Notes: a model not told the origin generated them from the sequence alone. A stretch of DNA of 46,080 bases from Solobacterium sp. (GCA_022486935.1 JAKVJO010000005.1:1-46080); one strand, 5' to 3'. Positions 26,045-36,338 are shown, counted from the first letter of the stretch. Numbers and translations are program-made.

Positions 26045-28135
26045 TTATAGGCTGAACAGCATTTCTTCGTAGCTTGGTACTTTGTAATACTCTGTAGATG
26101 CGATCTTCTCATAGGTATCGATGTAGCTGCGGATCTTCATCATGGCAGGGCATACCTTGTCATAGACTGCTTTGCCGCGGGCCATATCAGCCGGCATCTT
26201 CGATACCGTTCCATCGATCTTCTCGAGTTCGCCGCAGGCTCCGTAGAGCTGGTCAATCAGTTCAGAGATCTGGCTGATTCTGGAAGTGACAAACTTCGGT
26301 GCCTTGTCTCCGGCTGCTGCAGCAACCTCGGCGTAGAACTTCAGTTCGGCACTCATAGCCGGAAGGATATCTTCCCTGACGCACTTGAGCAGAACCTTGA
26401 CTTCAATGCCGACAGTCTTGATGTACTGTTCAATATAGATGGTACGGCGTGCCGCAAGTTCAACCTTGCTGTAGACACCGAGATCAGTGAACATCTTGAT
26501 GACTTTCGGATCATCAAATGCTTCATAGCTTTCAACAGAAGAACGGATGTTCGGCAGTCCTCTTCTGGCAGCTTCTTTCAGCCAGTCTTCGGAATAGCCA
26601 TCACCTGAGAACAGGACACGCTTGTGCTTCTTGATGATGTCGCGGCAGATATCCATTGCCTTGGAGCGGATGTCCTGCAGATACTTCAGGCCTTCCAGTT
26701 CAGCGGCAATCTCATTGAGGGTATCAGCCATGATGGAATCAAGGATGACATTGACAAGAGAAGCAGACATCGAGGAACCGAGCATACGGAACTCGAACTT
26801 GTTGCCGGTAAAGGCGACAGGGGAAGTACGGTTGCGGTCGGTATTGTCATGCGGCAGATAAGCAAGTCCGCTGATCGGTGAGAACTCTACCTTGGCACTT
26901 TCTTCCTTCTCCGGTACCTTCTCTGATACAAGGCCGTTCAGGATGCCTTCTACATACTTGCCAAGATAAATGGAGATGATGGCAGGAGGTGCTTCAGAAG
27001 CGCCAAGACGGAAGTCGTTGCCCGGGCAGGCAGCCCCCATACGGAGCAGTTCCGGATAGGTATCTACAGCCTTGATGAAGGCACAGACGAATACCAGGAA
27101 GCGGACATTCTCAGCCGGTTTCTCACCCGGTGCGAACAGGTCCTGACCGTTGTCGGTCATGATGGAATAGTTGTTGTGCTTGCCGGAACCGTTGACACCG
27201 TCAAACGGCTTCTCATGGAGCAGGCAGGCCAGATCATGTTTCTCAGCAGTCTTGCGGAGTACATCCATGACCAGCTGGTTCTGATCGGTTGCGACATTGG
27301 CATTTGCATATACAGATGCCAGTTCGAACTGACCCGGAGCGACTTCATTGTGCTCGGTCTTGGCATAGATGCCAAGCTTCCAGAGCTCATGGTCAACTTC
27401 TGTCATGAAGGCATCAACACGCGGAGGAATTGAACCGAAGTAATGATCTTCCAGTTCCTGTCCTTTCGGGGCAGCGGAGCCAAACAGTGTTCTGCCGGTC
27501 AGCTTCAGGTCTCTGCGATTTTCATAGTACTTCTTGTCAATCAGGAAGTATTCCTGTTCCAGACCGACAACCGGTGAGCAGGATTTGACATCCTTGTCGC
27601 CGAATAAATTTACGATCCTGGTTGCTGCAGTGCTCAGTGATTTGATCGAGCGGAGCAGCGGATCTTTCTTATCAAGGGATTCACCGTTATAGGATACGAA
27701 GATGGTCGGAATGCAGAGTACATTCTCACGGACAAATACCGGAGAAGTAACATCCCAGTAGGTATAGCCGCGGGCTTCAAATGTTGCACGCAGACCGCCG
27801 CTCGGGAAGGAAGACGCATCCGGCTCACCTTTGATCAGTGACTTGCCGGAGAAATGCGTGATCGGCTGTCCGTCAGCTCCCGGGTCAATGAAGGAGTCAT
27901 GTTTCTCTGCAGTATTGCCGGTCATTGGCTGGAACCAGTGTGTGTAATGCGTTGCACCTTTTTCCAGCGCCCAGCGTTTCATTGCATGGGCAATGGCATC
28001 GGCAGTAGTTCGGTCGAGTGAATATTCATTGGCGACTGTTTTCTTCCAGGAGAGGTATACCGGACGCGGCAAGCGTTCAGCCATCTCTTTTTCGCCGAAG
28101 ACCATGGAACCAAAATCTTCGAATGGAGCTTCCAT
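26045..28135 (-). CDS. type III glutamine synthetase (GlnN family)
   Basis: About 700 aa; FGSMVFGEKEMAERLP, THYTHWFQPMTGNTAEKHDSF, GLEQEYFLID, TEHNEVAPGQFELA, LLHEKPFDGVNGSGKHNNYSI. Start at MEAPFEDFGSM. Confidence 0.97.
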   Translation of the reverse strand: MEAPFEDFGSMVFGEKEMAERLPRPVYLSWKKTVANEYSLDRTTADAIAHAMKRWALEKGATHYTHWFQPMTGNTAEKHDSFIDPGADGQPITHFSGKSLIKGEPDASSFPSGGLRATFEARGYTYWDVTSPVFVRENVLCIPTIFVSYNGESLDKKDPLLRSIKSLSTAATRIVNLFGDKDVKSCSPVVGLEQEYFLIDKKYYENRRDLKLTGRTLFGSAAPKGQELEDHYFGSIPPRVDAFMTEVDHELWKLGIYAKTEHNEVAPGQFELASVYANANVATDQNQLVMDVLRKTAEKHDLACLLHEKPFDGVNGSGKHNNYSIMTDNGQDLFAPGEKPAENVRFLVFVCAFIKAVDTYPELLRMGAACPGNDFRLGASEAPPAIISIYLGKYVEGILNGLVSEKVPEKEESAKVEFSPISGLAYLPHDNTDRNRTSPVAFTGNKFEFRMLGSSMSASLVNVILDSIMADTLNEIAAELEGLKYLQDIRSKAMDICRDIIKKHKRVLFSGDGYSEDWLKEAARRGLPNIRSSVESYEAFDDPKVIKMFTDLGVYSKVELAARRTIYIEQYIKTVGIEVKVLLKCVREDILPAMSAELKFYAEVAAAAGDKAPKFVTSRISQISELIDQLYGACGELEKIDGTVSKMPADMARGKAVYDKVCPAMMKIRSYIDTYEKIASTEYYKVPSYEEMLFSL

Positions 28136-28317
28136 ATGAGTGATCCCCCTTTTCATACCGACTATTAAAATCCCACAAGCCATTCAAGTCAATTGAAAAA
28201 TCGAAGAAAATGCAGAAATATTTCTGAAATTGCGTAAGAAAATGAAAAATATATCAGAAATCCGACAAATAATCCGAAGTTCAGTTGAAAATTCGGAATT
28301 GTAAGCACATACAGAAA

Positions 28318-28350
28318 GAAAAAGGAATCCGGCAGGGGATTCCTCTGATC
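28318..28350 (-). terminator. Rho-independent terminator of pilin-like gene
   Basis: Minus strand AGGAATCCCCTGCCGGATTCCTTTTTC. Confidence 0.65.
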
Positions 28351-28360
28351 ATACTTGAGA

Positions 28361-29182
28361 CTATTTCACTGCAACCCAGTTGCCAGTGTTCGCAACAGGC
28401 TTGTTCCATTTATTCATCGTATATGCTTGAGCAAGCACAATATAACTGTCTCCCGTTTGAACGATCGTTCCGGCCGGAACTGTTTTCCCATTAAACTCAT
28501 TGAAGCAGTCCTCCGGCGTTGCATAGATTTTGGTATCCGCCGTCAGTTTCTCGACATTTCCAGCAAAAACCCCACTGTTGTATGAGGTGGCCAATACGGT
28601 ATTTCTATGATCGCCGCTGTAATAGTCTGTATGAGTATAGAAGAGATATTTCTGGTCTCCTTCACTGACCACAGTTCCATAAGATACTTTCACTCCATAT
28701 TGTCCGTCGGCGGCTAAAGTTGACCATTGCTTACCTTCAATATCCAGGATGGATATGGCACCGGGAGTGTCTGTTGCTTCGGCATTGTCACTGCCCAGCA
28801 CCCATGCACAGGAGTGAGTGCCATCTGCAGAGAAGGTGACTTGTACGATCTGATCCAGGGGAATGCCAGATGCTTTGTCATCTTTGAGATCTGTTGTTGA
28901 CTTGCCATATCCTGCAAAGGACTTTGCAGCATCTGCGTCTGTTGATACTGTACCGCTTTCCGCATCATAGTAGTAGACAGCACCGCCTGTTGGCGTATCA
29001 GACAGATACTGTGCGGAGGCTGCGGCTTTGGCACTGCGTACATTGGCCATGTCTGTAGAAGCTTTGGCTTTTGTCAGCTGAGCGGTGAAGATTGGAATGG
29101 ATACGGCAACGAGTACTGCAATGATGGCGACTACAACAAGCAGTTCTGCCAGAGTGAACCCTTTATTTTGTCTGCTTTTCAT
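28361..29182 (-). CDS. type IV prepilin-like protein (class III signal peptide)
   Basis: MKSRQNKGFTLAELLVVVAIIAVLVAVSIPIFTAQLTKAKASTDMANVRSAKAAA has a prepilin peptidase site (G/FTLAE) and hydrophobic helix; about 230-aa variable body. Confidence 0.85.
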   Translation of the reverse strand: MKSRQNKGFTLAELLVVVAIIAVLVAVSIPIFTAQLTKAKASTDMANVRSAKAAASAQYLSDTPTGGAVYYYDAESGTVSTDADAAKSFAGYGKSTTDLKDDKASGIPLDQIVQVTFSADGTHSCAWVLGSDNAEATDTPGAISILDIEGKQWSTLAADGQYGVKVSYGTVVSEGDQKYLFYTHTDYYSGDHRNTVLATSYNSGVFAGNVEKLTADTKIYATPEDCFNEFNGKTVPAGTIVQTGDSYIVLAQAYTMNKWNKPVANTGNWVAVK

Positions 29183-29304
29183 GGAAGCAATTGTCCTATG
29201 ATTAGTTTCCTCAGTCAACAAAAAGTGCGCCAATATATATGATTCTGGTGTTGGATACAGGGTATATGAAAAGGAACCCAGGTGATGGATTCCTCTAGTT
29301 CTGA

Positions 29305-29664
29305 TCAATAGTAGGAGTAGTTGCCGCCGTTGTTGTCGTAGGCAGTGCCATCAAGACCGTTGGTCTCCTGTGCTTCCATGATGACCTGTTTGACTTCCGG
29401 GATCTCATCAATGAGAATTGCCTGAACGCCATCGGAGATATCCTGGCTGGCCATGACACAGCCTGCACATGCACCGACCATCCGTACTGTAACAACACCG
29501 TCTTTATAATCAACTAACTGCAGATCGCCGCCATCCTGCTGGATGTAGGGACGGATCTTGTTGATGGAAGCTTCGATGCGCTCCAGTAAATCTGACGGGA
29601 TTGGTTCTTTTGCGGCAGTTGGCTCTGCTGCAGTCTGTTCTGTGGGTTTGGAATTCTCTTCCAT
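29305..29664 (-). CDS. NifU-like (NFU) Fe-S scaffold domain protein
   Basis: LLERIEASINKIRPYIQQDGGDLQLVDYKDGVVTVRMVGACAGCVMASQDISDGVQAILIDEIPEV (CxxC). Confidence 0.92.
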   Translation of the reverse strand: MEENSKPTEQTAAEPTAAKEPIPSDLLERIEASINKIRPYIQQDGGDLQLVDYKDGVVTVRMVGACAGCVMASQDISDGVQAILIDEIPEVKQVIMEAQETNGLDGTAYDNNGGNYSYY

Positions 29665-29683
29665 ATAATGAATGCCTTCTTTC

Positions 29684-30166
29684 CTATGCTTTCATGCCGA
29701 AGTGGAAGATCAGAGCGATGAGTGCGCCGAGGATAATACCGCCGGCACATTCGGTCCATTTATGCCCAAGAACATCCTTGAGTTTAATCTTGTAGATAGG
29801 GTCTTCCAGTTTGACGTCCGACTTTGTCTGTACGTCCTTGATCAATTGTTGCGTAATCTTGATGTTTTGTCCAGAATAATACCTCACGTTGGCAGCGTCG
29901 TAGATGACGATGACAGCCATCGCACAGGTGACAGCGAAGATGGTGGAACTGAAATGTTCCTGAATACCGACGGACAGTGCCAGTGCTGAAACAAGTGCAC
30001 TGTGCGAACTTGGAAATCCGCCGCTGGCTTTGACAAGGGACCAGCGCCACTCATGATGATTGATGTAATAGTACAAAGGCTTCAGCGCCTGAGCCAGCAC
30101 TGCTGAAAGCATTGCGCAGAAGAATGGATACATATTCTTGATCATGGGATAGATTGTAACCCGCAT
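29684..30166 (-). CDS. divergent PAP2 family protein (YuiD-like)
   Basis: SAVLAQALKPLYYYINHHEWRWSLVKASGGFPSSHSALVSALALSVG, GHKWTECAGGIILGALIAL. Confidence 0.88.
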   Translation of the reverse strand: MRVTIYPMIKNMYPFFCAMLSAVLAQALKPLYYYINHHEWRWSLVKASGGFPSSHSALVSALALSVGIQEHFSSTIFAVTCAMAVIVIYDAANVRYYSGQNIKITQQLIKDVQTKSDVKLEDPIYKIKLKDVLGHKWTECAGGIILGALIALIFHFGMKA

Positions 30167-30215
30167 GGCACGTACCTCGCTTGGAAAATTGTAACACAGC
30201 AAAATGAGAAACTAA

Positions 30216-30758
30216 TCAGGACTTCTTGTTCTTGCGCTGGGCCCGACGCTCAGCAGCAGCCTTCTTGCGTGCTTCTGCTTCAGCCTTTTCTCTTGCGTTC
30301 TGCAGATCCAGGGCACGGCGGTTATATTCTTTTTCAGGCATCTTCTTGTTGAATGCCCGTACCAGCTGTCCGCTGTTGAGCACCGGTTCAAGAATGGTCT
30401 TGTCATCCTTCAGTTCAACCTTCAATACATCAGGCTGACCCTGCTGGCGTTCAATAGACCACTGGATCACATCATCCCAGTAGAAGATCTGACACTGCTC
30501 CGGAAGCTTGGCAGGATAGATGACACAGTAGCCGCCATAGACCTCAATCTGCAGGCGGTTCTTGATGCAGAAGAAGCCGACAGCCGCAAGACCGATCAGT
30601 ACAACTCCAAGAAACCACATGGACCGGATAAAGAGAAAGACAATACCGACAACCAATACAACAATGATGGCATAGTAGGGCTTTGACTGGATCTTCTTTT
30701 CCGGTTTATCTCCTTTTGGGAGATCTTTAATATCAATCAGATTTACAAGTTCGTTCAT
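30216..30758 (-). CDS. hypothetical membrane protein, two TM plus Lys/Arg-rich tail
   Basis: Two hydrophobic segments (YYAIIVVLVVGIVFLFI, FLGVVLIGLAAVGFF), C-terminal EKAEAEARKKAAAERRAQRKNKKS; RBS gaggaa. Confidence 0.7.
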   Translation of the reverse strand: MNELVNLIDIKDLPKGDKPEKKIQSKPYYAIIVVLVVGIVFLFIRSMWFLGVVLIGLAAVGFFCIKNRLQIEVYGGYCVIYPAKLPEQCQIFYWDDVIQWSIERQQGQPDVLKVELKDDKTILEPVLNSGQLVRAFNKKMPEKEYNRRALDLQNAREKAEAEARKKAAAERRAQRKNKKS

Positions 30759-30886
30759 ATCAATTCCTCGCTATGTATTATCTCACATACAGGGGTGTTT
30801 CCGATACTCAAACAGGCGTCATTTATACATGTGGCGATCGCTGTACAACAGAATGCAGTATGATGAAACCACGGAGGAGATCAAAC

Positions 30887-32110
30887 ATGGACCGTGTATC
30901 AGAATTTGAGCATCTGCGCTTTGGCATGTTTATCCATTTCGGGCTGTATTCACAGGCTGAAAAAGGGGAATGGGCATGGCTGCTGAATCAGGATATCCGC
31001 AAGGACTATAACCGGCTGTTTGAACAGTTCAACCCGGTGAATCTTGACTGGCATGACATTGTGTCCATGGCAAAACAGGCTGGCTGTAAGTATATTGTAC
31101 TGACAACCCGGCACCATGAAGGATTCTCCCTGTATGATACCCGGGGACTGTCTGACTATGATGTCATGCATACCCCATACGGTCATGACATTGTAAAGGA
31201 CTACGTGACAGAGTGCCGGAAACAGGGGATTGTACCATTTCTCTACCACACAACCCTGGACTGGCAGAACCCGGACTTCAAAGAGAACTTCCCAAAGTAC
31301 CAGCAGTATCTGAGAGACTCAGTCAAAGTACTGTGTCAGAACTACGGCAGACTTGGCGGCTTCTGGTTTGACGGCAACTGGTCCAGAGCAGACGCGGACT
31401 GGGAAGAAGATGCGCTGTATCAGATGATCCGCCAGTATCAGCCAGAAGCCATCCTGACCAATAACTCAGGCCTGCAGGGCAGGGGTATCAGGGGCAATGG
31501 ACTTCTTGATACCGTTACGTTTGAACAGGGCCACCTCGATGAAAAGAATGAAGCAGAAACAGGCAGGCATGTGGCAATGGAAGCCTGTGAAACGATGAAT
31601 CATAACTGGGGTGCAGCAGAGTATGATCTGGACTACCGCACCCCAAGAGATCTGATTGAGATGCTGAACCGGTGCCGCAAGACCCAGGCAAACTACCTGT
31701 TGAATATCGGCCTGAACGGCGATGGCAGCGTACCGATCATGAGCCGTGCACTGCTGCATCAGTTAGGTGTCTGGACCAACTACGCAAAGGATTCTTTCTA
31801 TGATGGCACAATGAGCAAGCTCAAAGGAACAGATGGCGTCTATGCCCTGGATCATGAAGGATATACAGATGTCTACTGCCCGCAGATCGGACTGGCAGAT
31901 ATCAATAACCCAATCATCAAGTCAGATTCATTTGAACCCAATGTCGTACTGAAAGGCCCGCACAGAACAGTCGCGTCCATCCGCTGGCTGGATAACAGCG
32001 AAGCTCTGGAGTTCAAAGAAGACAGCGGCCATATCGGTTTCTATGCCACGCAGTTTCCTTATGGCGTTGATCTTGTAGTGCGCATTGCAAGGATCACCTG
32101 GAAGGCATGA
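30887..32110 (+). CDS. alpha-L-fucosidase (GH29)
   Basis: FEHLRFGMFIHFGLYSQAEKGEW, YIVLTTRHHEGFSLYDT, GGFWFDGNWSRADADWEEDALYQMIRQYQPEAILTNN, NYLLNIGLNGDGSVP. Start after acggaggag RBS. Confidence 0.92.
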   Translation: MDRVSEFEHLRFGMFIHFGLYSQAEKGEWAWLLNQDIRKDYNRLFEQFNPVNLDWHDIVSMAKQAGCKYIVLTTRHHEGFSLYDTRGLSDYDVMHTPYGHDIVKDYVTECRKQGIVPFLYHTTLDWQNPDFKENFPKYQQYLRDSVKVLCQNYGRLGGFWFDGNWSRADADWEEDALYQMIRQYQPEAILTNNSGLQGRGIRGNGLLDTVTFEQGHLDEKNEAETGRHVAMEACETMNHNWGAAEYDLDYRTPRDLIEMLNRCRKTQANYLLNIGLNGDGSVPIMSRALLHQLGVWTNYAKDSFYDGTMSKLKGTDGVYALDHEGYTDVYCPQIGLADINNPIIKSDSFEPNVVLKGPHRTVASIRWLDNSEALEFKEDSGHIGFYATQFPYGVDLVVRIARITWKA

Positions 32111-32111
32111 G

Positions 32112-32136
32112 AAAAGGGAGCGTATTCTCCCTTTGG
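32112..32136. terminator. Convergent terminator hairpin
   Basis: AAAAGGGAG-CGTATT-CTCCCTTT. Confidence 0.6.
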
Positions 32137-32142
32137 TCTGGT

Positions 32143-33042
32143 TTATTTCTGTTCGAGTGTCTTACGGACAAAGCCGCCGGCCTGATTCAGTCTGGTTTCG
32201 GCTTCCTCTTTGGTGCAGTTCAAGAGGATCATGACAATAGCTGTCTTGACCATTCCCCCGGAAGAGAGTCTTGCCTGTTCTGCTTCTTCCCTGGTGCATC
32301 CGGTCGCTTCCATGATGATGTTTTCAGCCCGGCTGATCAGTTTCTCGTTGGACTGTTTGACGTCTACCATCAGATTCTGATAGGCCTTGCCGTTGAGAAT
32401 CATCGAGCCGGTGGAGATCATGTTCAGAATCATCTTCTGGCTGGTGCCGGACTTCAGCCGGGTGGAGCCGGTCAGTACTTCCGGTCCGTTATCCGGTTCA
32501 ATGGCAATCTCGGCAGCTTTGCCGACTTTGGAATGCTTGTTGCAGGCAATGGCTGCAGTATGGCAGCCCAGTGTCTTGGCATATTCCAGGGCGCCGATGA
32601 CGTACGGGGTGCGTCCGCTTGCGGCAATGCCGATGACCATGTCTTTGGCATTGCAGTTGATCTTTTTGAGATCCTGCACGCCTTCTTCTGCGTGGTCTTC
32701 TGCACCTTCAACTGCTTTGATGAAGGCATTCTCGCCGCCGGCAATCAGGCCGATGACGGTATCATAGGAAACGCCGAAGGTAGGCGGGCATTCGACGGCA
32801 TCCAGTAAGCCGAGTCTTCCGGAAGTGCCGGCACCTGTATAGATGATTCTTCCGCCGTTTCTCAGTGCTTCTGCACTGCGTTCAATGGTTCTGGCAATTT
32901 CCGGAAGTACTTCCTGTACGCCTTTGACGACATTGCTGTCTTCCCGGTTCATGGTGGTCGCAATTTCAAGTGCGGACATCTGATCCAGGTTCATGGTGGT
33001 TGGATTGCGCTGTTCGGTCGTGAGTTTTGAAAGATCTACCAT
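32143..33042 (-). CDS. murQ: N-acetylmuramic acid 6-phosphate etherase
   Basis: LTTEQRNPTTMNLDQMSALEI, GGRIIYTGAGTSGRLGLLDAVECPPTFG, MVIGIAASGRTPYVIGAL. Confidence 0.97.
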   Translation of the reverse strand: MVDLSKLTTEQRNPTTMNLDQMSALEIATTMNREDSNVVKGVQEVLPEIARTIERSAEALRNGGRIIYTGAGTSGRLGLLDAVECPPTFGVSYDTVIGLIAGGENAFIKAVEGAEDHAEEGVQDLKKINCNAKDMVIGIAASGRTPYVIGALEYAKTLGCHTAAIACNKHSKVGKAAEIAIEPDNGPEVLTGSTRLKSGTSQKMILNMISTGSMILNGKAYQNLMVDVKQSNEKLISRAENIIMEATGCTREEAEQARLSSGGMVKTAIVMILLNCTKEEAETRLNQAGGFVRKTLEQK

Positions 33043-33177
33043 ATTATCTAATTTTCCTCCGTATCACTGAAAAAGATTATATCAGCCAAACCTGAAAAAG
33101 AGTACATGATACCGGAGGTTTTCATCCTTCCGGCTGACAGCCTGTGTGATATACTTTGAACAGCAGGAAGGCGGGCA

Positions 33178-33552
33178 ATGACATATCAGACAGGACAGAT
33201 TGTAGAAGGTAAGGTAACCGGTATCCAGCCGTACGGGGCATTCGTGTCCCTCGACAAGCATACCAGCGGCCTGATCCACATCTCTGAAATCAGCGATGGC
33301 TATGTCCGGGATATCAGCCGCTTTGTACAGCTGGGAGATACGGTGCGGGTCAAGATCATTGATTATGATCAGAAGACCGGTCAGGCCAGATTGAGTCTGA
33401 AAGCACTGAATCATACCAGAGTACGCAGCCGCCGGCATCCAGTCGGCCGTATCAAGGCCAGTCTTCCCGAAATGAAAATCGGCTTTGGCTCCATCGCCGG
33501 GCACATGCCGCAGTGGATTGCCGAGGCATCAGGAGAAGGAGAGAAAAAATGA
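33178..33552 (+). CDS. S1 RNA-binding domain protein (YugI/CvfD-like)
   Basis: GQIVEGKVTGIQPYGAFVSLDKHTSGLIHISEISDGYVRDISRFVQLGDTVRVKIIDYDQKTGQARLSLKAL. Confidence 0.92.
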   Translation: MTYQTGQIVEGKVTGIQPYGAFVSLDKHTSGLIHISEISDGYVRDISRFVQLGDTVRVKIIDYDQKTGQARLSLKALNHTRVRSRRHPVGRIKASLPEMKIGFGSIAGHMPQWIAEASGEGEKK

Positions 33553-34829
33553 TGAAGTTGGATGAATCACACGCTCTATTAAAAGAAGACATCGCGTCCT
33601 ACCAGAGTGAAGTAACCCGCATCAGCAAGATGATTCATGAGAAGACCGGTGCCGGGAATGACTTCCTGGGCTGGGAAAACTGGCCGGAATCTTACGACAA
33701 AGAAGAGTTTGAACGGATGATCAGTCTTTCCGCCAAACTGAAGGACAAGGCAGAGTGCCTGGTTGTCTGCGGAATCGGCGGATCTTACCTGGGTGCCCGG
33801 GCTGCCATTGAAATGATCCAGGGTCTGTATCCGAATCTCAAGACCGAAGTGATCTTTGTCGGCAATACCTTCTCCAGCACTTATATGAGCCAGGTACTGG
33901 CACACATCAAGGACAAGAGTGTCATCCTGAATGTCATCTCCAAGTCCGGCACAACAACTGAAACTGCCCTGGCATTCCGTATGCTGAGAGAGTTCATGGA
34001 ACAGAAGTACGGCAAGGAAGAATGCAAAGAACGCATCATTGCCACAACTGACAAGGCCAGAGGCACTCTGAAGGCACTGGCAAATGAGGAAGGCTATCAG
34101 ACCTTCGTCATCCCGGATGATATCGGCGGCCGCTACTCTGTCATTACCCCGGTAGGACTTCTGCCGATGGCACTGATGGGAATTGATATCCGCGAAGTCA
34201 TGAACGGACTGACAGATGCCTACCATGATCTTGCGACAGATGATCTTGCAAAGAATGATGCATACCGTTATGCAGTTGCCAGACGGATCCTGCAGAAGCA
34301 GGGCTATAACGCAGAGATGTTTGTGACATATGAACCGCAGCTGAGATCACTCGGTGAGTGGTGGAAACAGCTGCTCGGCGAGTCTGAAGGCAAAGACGGC
34401 AAGGGCATCCTTCCGGATTCTGCAACATTCTCTACCGATCTGCACAGTCTTGGCCAGTTCATTCAGCAGGGCAACAAGGTGCTGTTTGAAACGGTACTGA
34501 CGGTTGAAACACCGACTCTGGATCAGACTGTTCTAAATGATCCGGCAAACGGTGACGGCATGAACTACCTGACCGGCAAGTCCCTTGACTGGATCAACAA
34601 GCAGGCATTTGCAGGAACCCTGGAAGCTCATGAGGTCTCCGGCGGTGTACCGAACCTGCTCATCTCCATTCCGGATATGAAAGAACACAGCTTTGGATAT
34701 CTGTGCTACTGGTTCTTCATGGCTACGGCAATGACCTGCTATATGCTGGACATCAACCCGTTCAACCAGCCGGGTGTTGAGATCTACAAGAAGAACATGT
34801 TCCGTCTGCTTGGCAAGCCAGGCTGCTAA
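33549..34829 (+). CDS. pgi: glucose-6-phosphate isomerase
   Basis: VVCGIGGSYLGARAAIEMI, NVISKSGTTTETALAFRMLRE, DDIGGRYSVITPVGLLP, NPFNQPGVEIYKKNMFRLLGKPG. Confidence 0.97.
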   Translation: MMKLDESHALLKEDIASYQSEVTRISKMIHEKTGAGNDFLGWENWPESYDKEEFERMISLSAKLKDKAECLVVCGIGGSYLGARAAIEMIQGLYPNLKTEVIFVGNTFSSTYMSQVLAHIKDKSVILNVISKSGTTTETALAFRMLREFMEQKYGKEECKERIIATTDKARGTLKALANEEGYQTFVIPDDIGGRYSVITPVGLLPMALMGIDIREVMNGLTDAYHDLATDDLAKNDAYRYAVARRILQKQGYNAEMFVTYEPQLRSLGEWWKQLLGESEGKDGKGILPDSATFSTDLHSLGQFIQQGNKVLFETVLTVETPTLDQTVLNDPANGDGMNYLTGKSLDWINKQAFAGTLEAHEVSGGVPNLLISIPDMKEHSFGYLCYWFFMATAMTCYMLDINPFNQPGVEIYKKNMFRLLGKPGC

Positions 34830-34850
34830 TCAGAATCATTGACTCAATGA

Positions 34851-34886
34851 AGCGTCTGATCTCAAATGAGGTCGGGCGCTTTTTTG
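34851..34886 (+). terminator. Rho-independent terminator of pgi
   Basis: AGCGTCTGATCTCAAATGAGGTCGGGCGCTTTTTT. Confidence 0.8.
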
Positions 34887-34910
34887 GATGCTGGAGTATA
34901 ATTCACCCAT

Positions 34911-36281
34911 ATGCAGAAACTGACACAGGAACAGCAGTACAGAAAGATGGCAGAGACACCGGTTGAAAAACTGATTCTTTCACTTGGTCTGCCGACGGTC
35001 ATCTCCATGCTGGTAACGAATATCTACAACATGGCGGATACCTACTTTGTCGGAACACTTGGCACTTCGGCAAGCGGGGCTACCGGCATTGTCTTCAGCC
35101 TGATGGCGATCCTTCAGGCATTCGGCTTCATGTTCGGCCATGGGGCAGGCTCCAACATCTCCCGCCGGCTTGGCGCCAGGGATGTGGAAGAGGCGAGGGA
35201 GTACGCATCTACTTCTTTCTATCTCTCGATTGCGGCAGGGCTGATCATCATGGGAATCGGGTTATGCTTCATGGATCCTTTGATGAGGCTGTTGGGCAGT
35301 ACAGAAACAATTCTTTCCTATGCCAGGGTATATGCCTTCTATATATTGATTGCCGGACCGGCAATGACATCCGGCTGTGTTATGAACAATATCCTGCGGT
35401 ATGAGGGCAAGGCATTCTATGCCATGATCGGCCTGACTTCCGGCGGGATCCTGAATATCTTCATGGATGCGATCTTCATCAATGTGCTGCACATGGGCAT
35501 TGCCGGAGCGGGTCTTGCGACAGCAGTCTCGCAGTATATCTCCATGGGCATTCTGATCATTCCGTATCTGAGCGGCCAGACGGAAAGCAAGATCTCACTT
35601 CGCTACTTCACGCACCGTATGGAGATCGTCAGAAACATCGTTACCGTAGGCTTCCCGTCACTGATGAGACAGGGATTGAATTCCATCTCCACCATGGTGC
35701 TGAACTCCTGTGCCGGGGTATATGGAGATGCAGCAGTTGCGGCAGTCTCCATTGTTTCAAGAATCATGAACTTCCTGTTATGTGTTGCGATTGGAATCGG
35801 GCAGGGGCTGCAGCCGGTCAGTGCATTCAACTATGGCGCAAAGATCTACAGCCGGGTCAGAAAAGGATTTGCCTTTGCCATGAAGCTTGGCATGGCAATG
35901 ATGGCAGTATTGGCTGTGATTGGCTGGTGCAACGCTTCCTCATTTGTGACCTTCTTCCGAAATGATCCGGCGGTCATTGAGATCGGCACCCAGGCACTGC
36001 GGCTGCAGTGTCTCTCACTGATCCTGATGCCTACCACGCTCTATGGAAACATGCTGTTTCAATCAATCGGTCTCAGCGGTACAGCAACGTTCCTTGCGGC
36101 ACTGCGCAGCGGAATTGTACTGATCCCGGTACTGCTCATCCTGACACACTTCTTTGGACTGGGCGGTCTGGAATGTGCCCAGGCAGTATCAGAGACACTG
36201 TCAACGATCCTGACCATCCCATTTATCATCCACTTCCTGAAGTGCCTGCCCCAGGATGGACAGGAGACATCACAGCAGTGA
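34911..36281 (+). CDS. MATE family efflux transporter
   Basis: 12-TM MATE protein: PVEKLILSLGLPTVISMLVTNIYNMADTYFVGTLGTSASGATGIVF, GHGAGSNISRRLGARD, IGQGLQPVSAFNYGAK. Confidence 0.94.
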   Translation: MQKLTQEQQYRKMAETPVEKLILSLGLPTVISMLVTNIYNMADTYFVGTLGTSASGATGIVFSLMAILQAFGFMFGHGAGSNISRRLGARDVEEAREYASTSFYLSIAAGLIIMGIGLCFMDPLMRLLGSTETILSYARVYAFYILIAGPAMTSGCVMNNILRYEGKAFYAMIGLTSGGILNIFMDAIFINVLHMGIAGAGLATAVSQYISMGILIIPYLSGQTESKISLRYFTHRMEIVRNIVTVGFPSLMRQGLNSISTMVLNSCAGVYGDAAVAAVSIVSRIMNFLLCVAIGIGQGLQPVSAFNYGAKIYSRVRKGFAFAMKLGMAMMAVLAVIGWCNASSFVTFFRNDPAVIEIGTQALRLQCLSLILMPTTLYGNMLFQSIGLSGTATFLAALRSGIVLIPVLLILTHFFGLGGLECAQAVSETLSTILTIPFIIHFLKCLPQDGQETSQQ

Positions 36282-36287
36282 CATCCG

Positions 36288-36318
36288 GAAGTCTGATCAA
36301 TGATCGGGCTTCTTTTGT
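36288..36318 (+). terminator. Rho-independent terminator of MATE gene
   Basis: GAAGTCTGATCAATGATCGGGCTTCTTTT. Confidence 0.65.
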
Positions 36319-36338
36319 ATATGACACAGCGCACAGAA

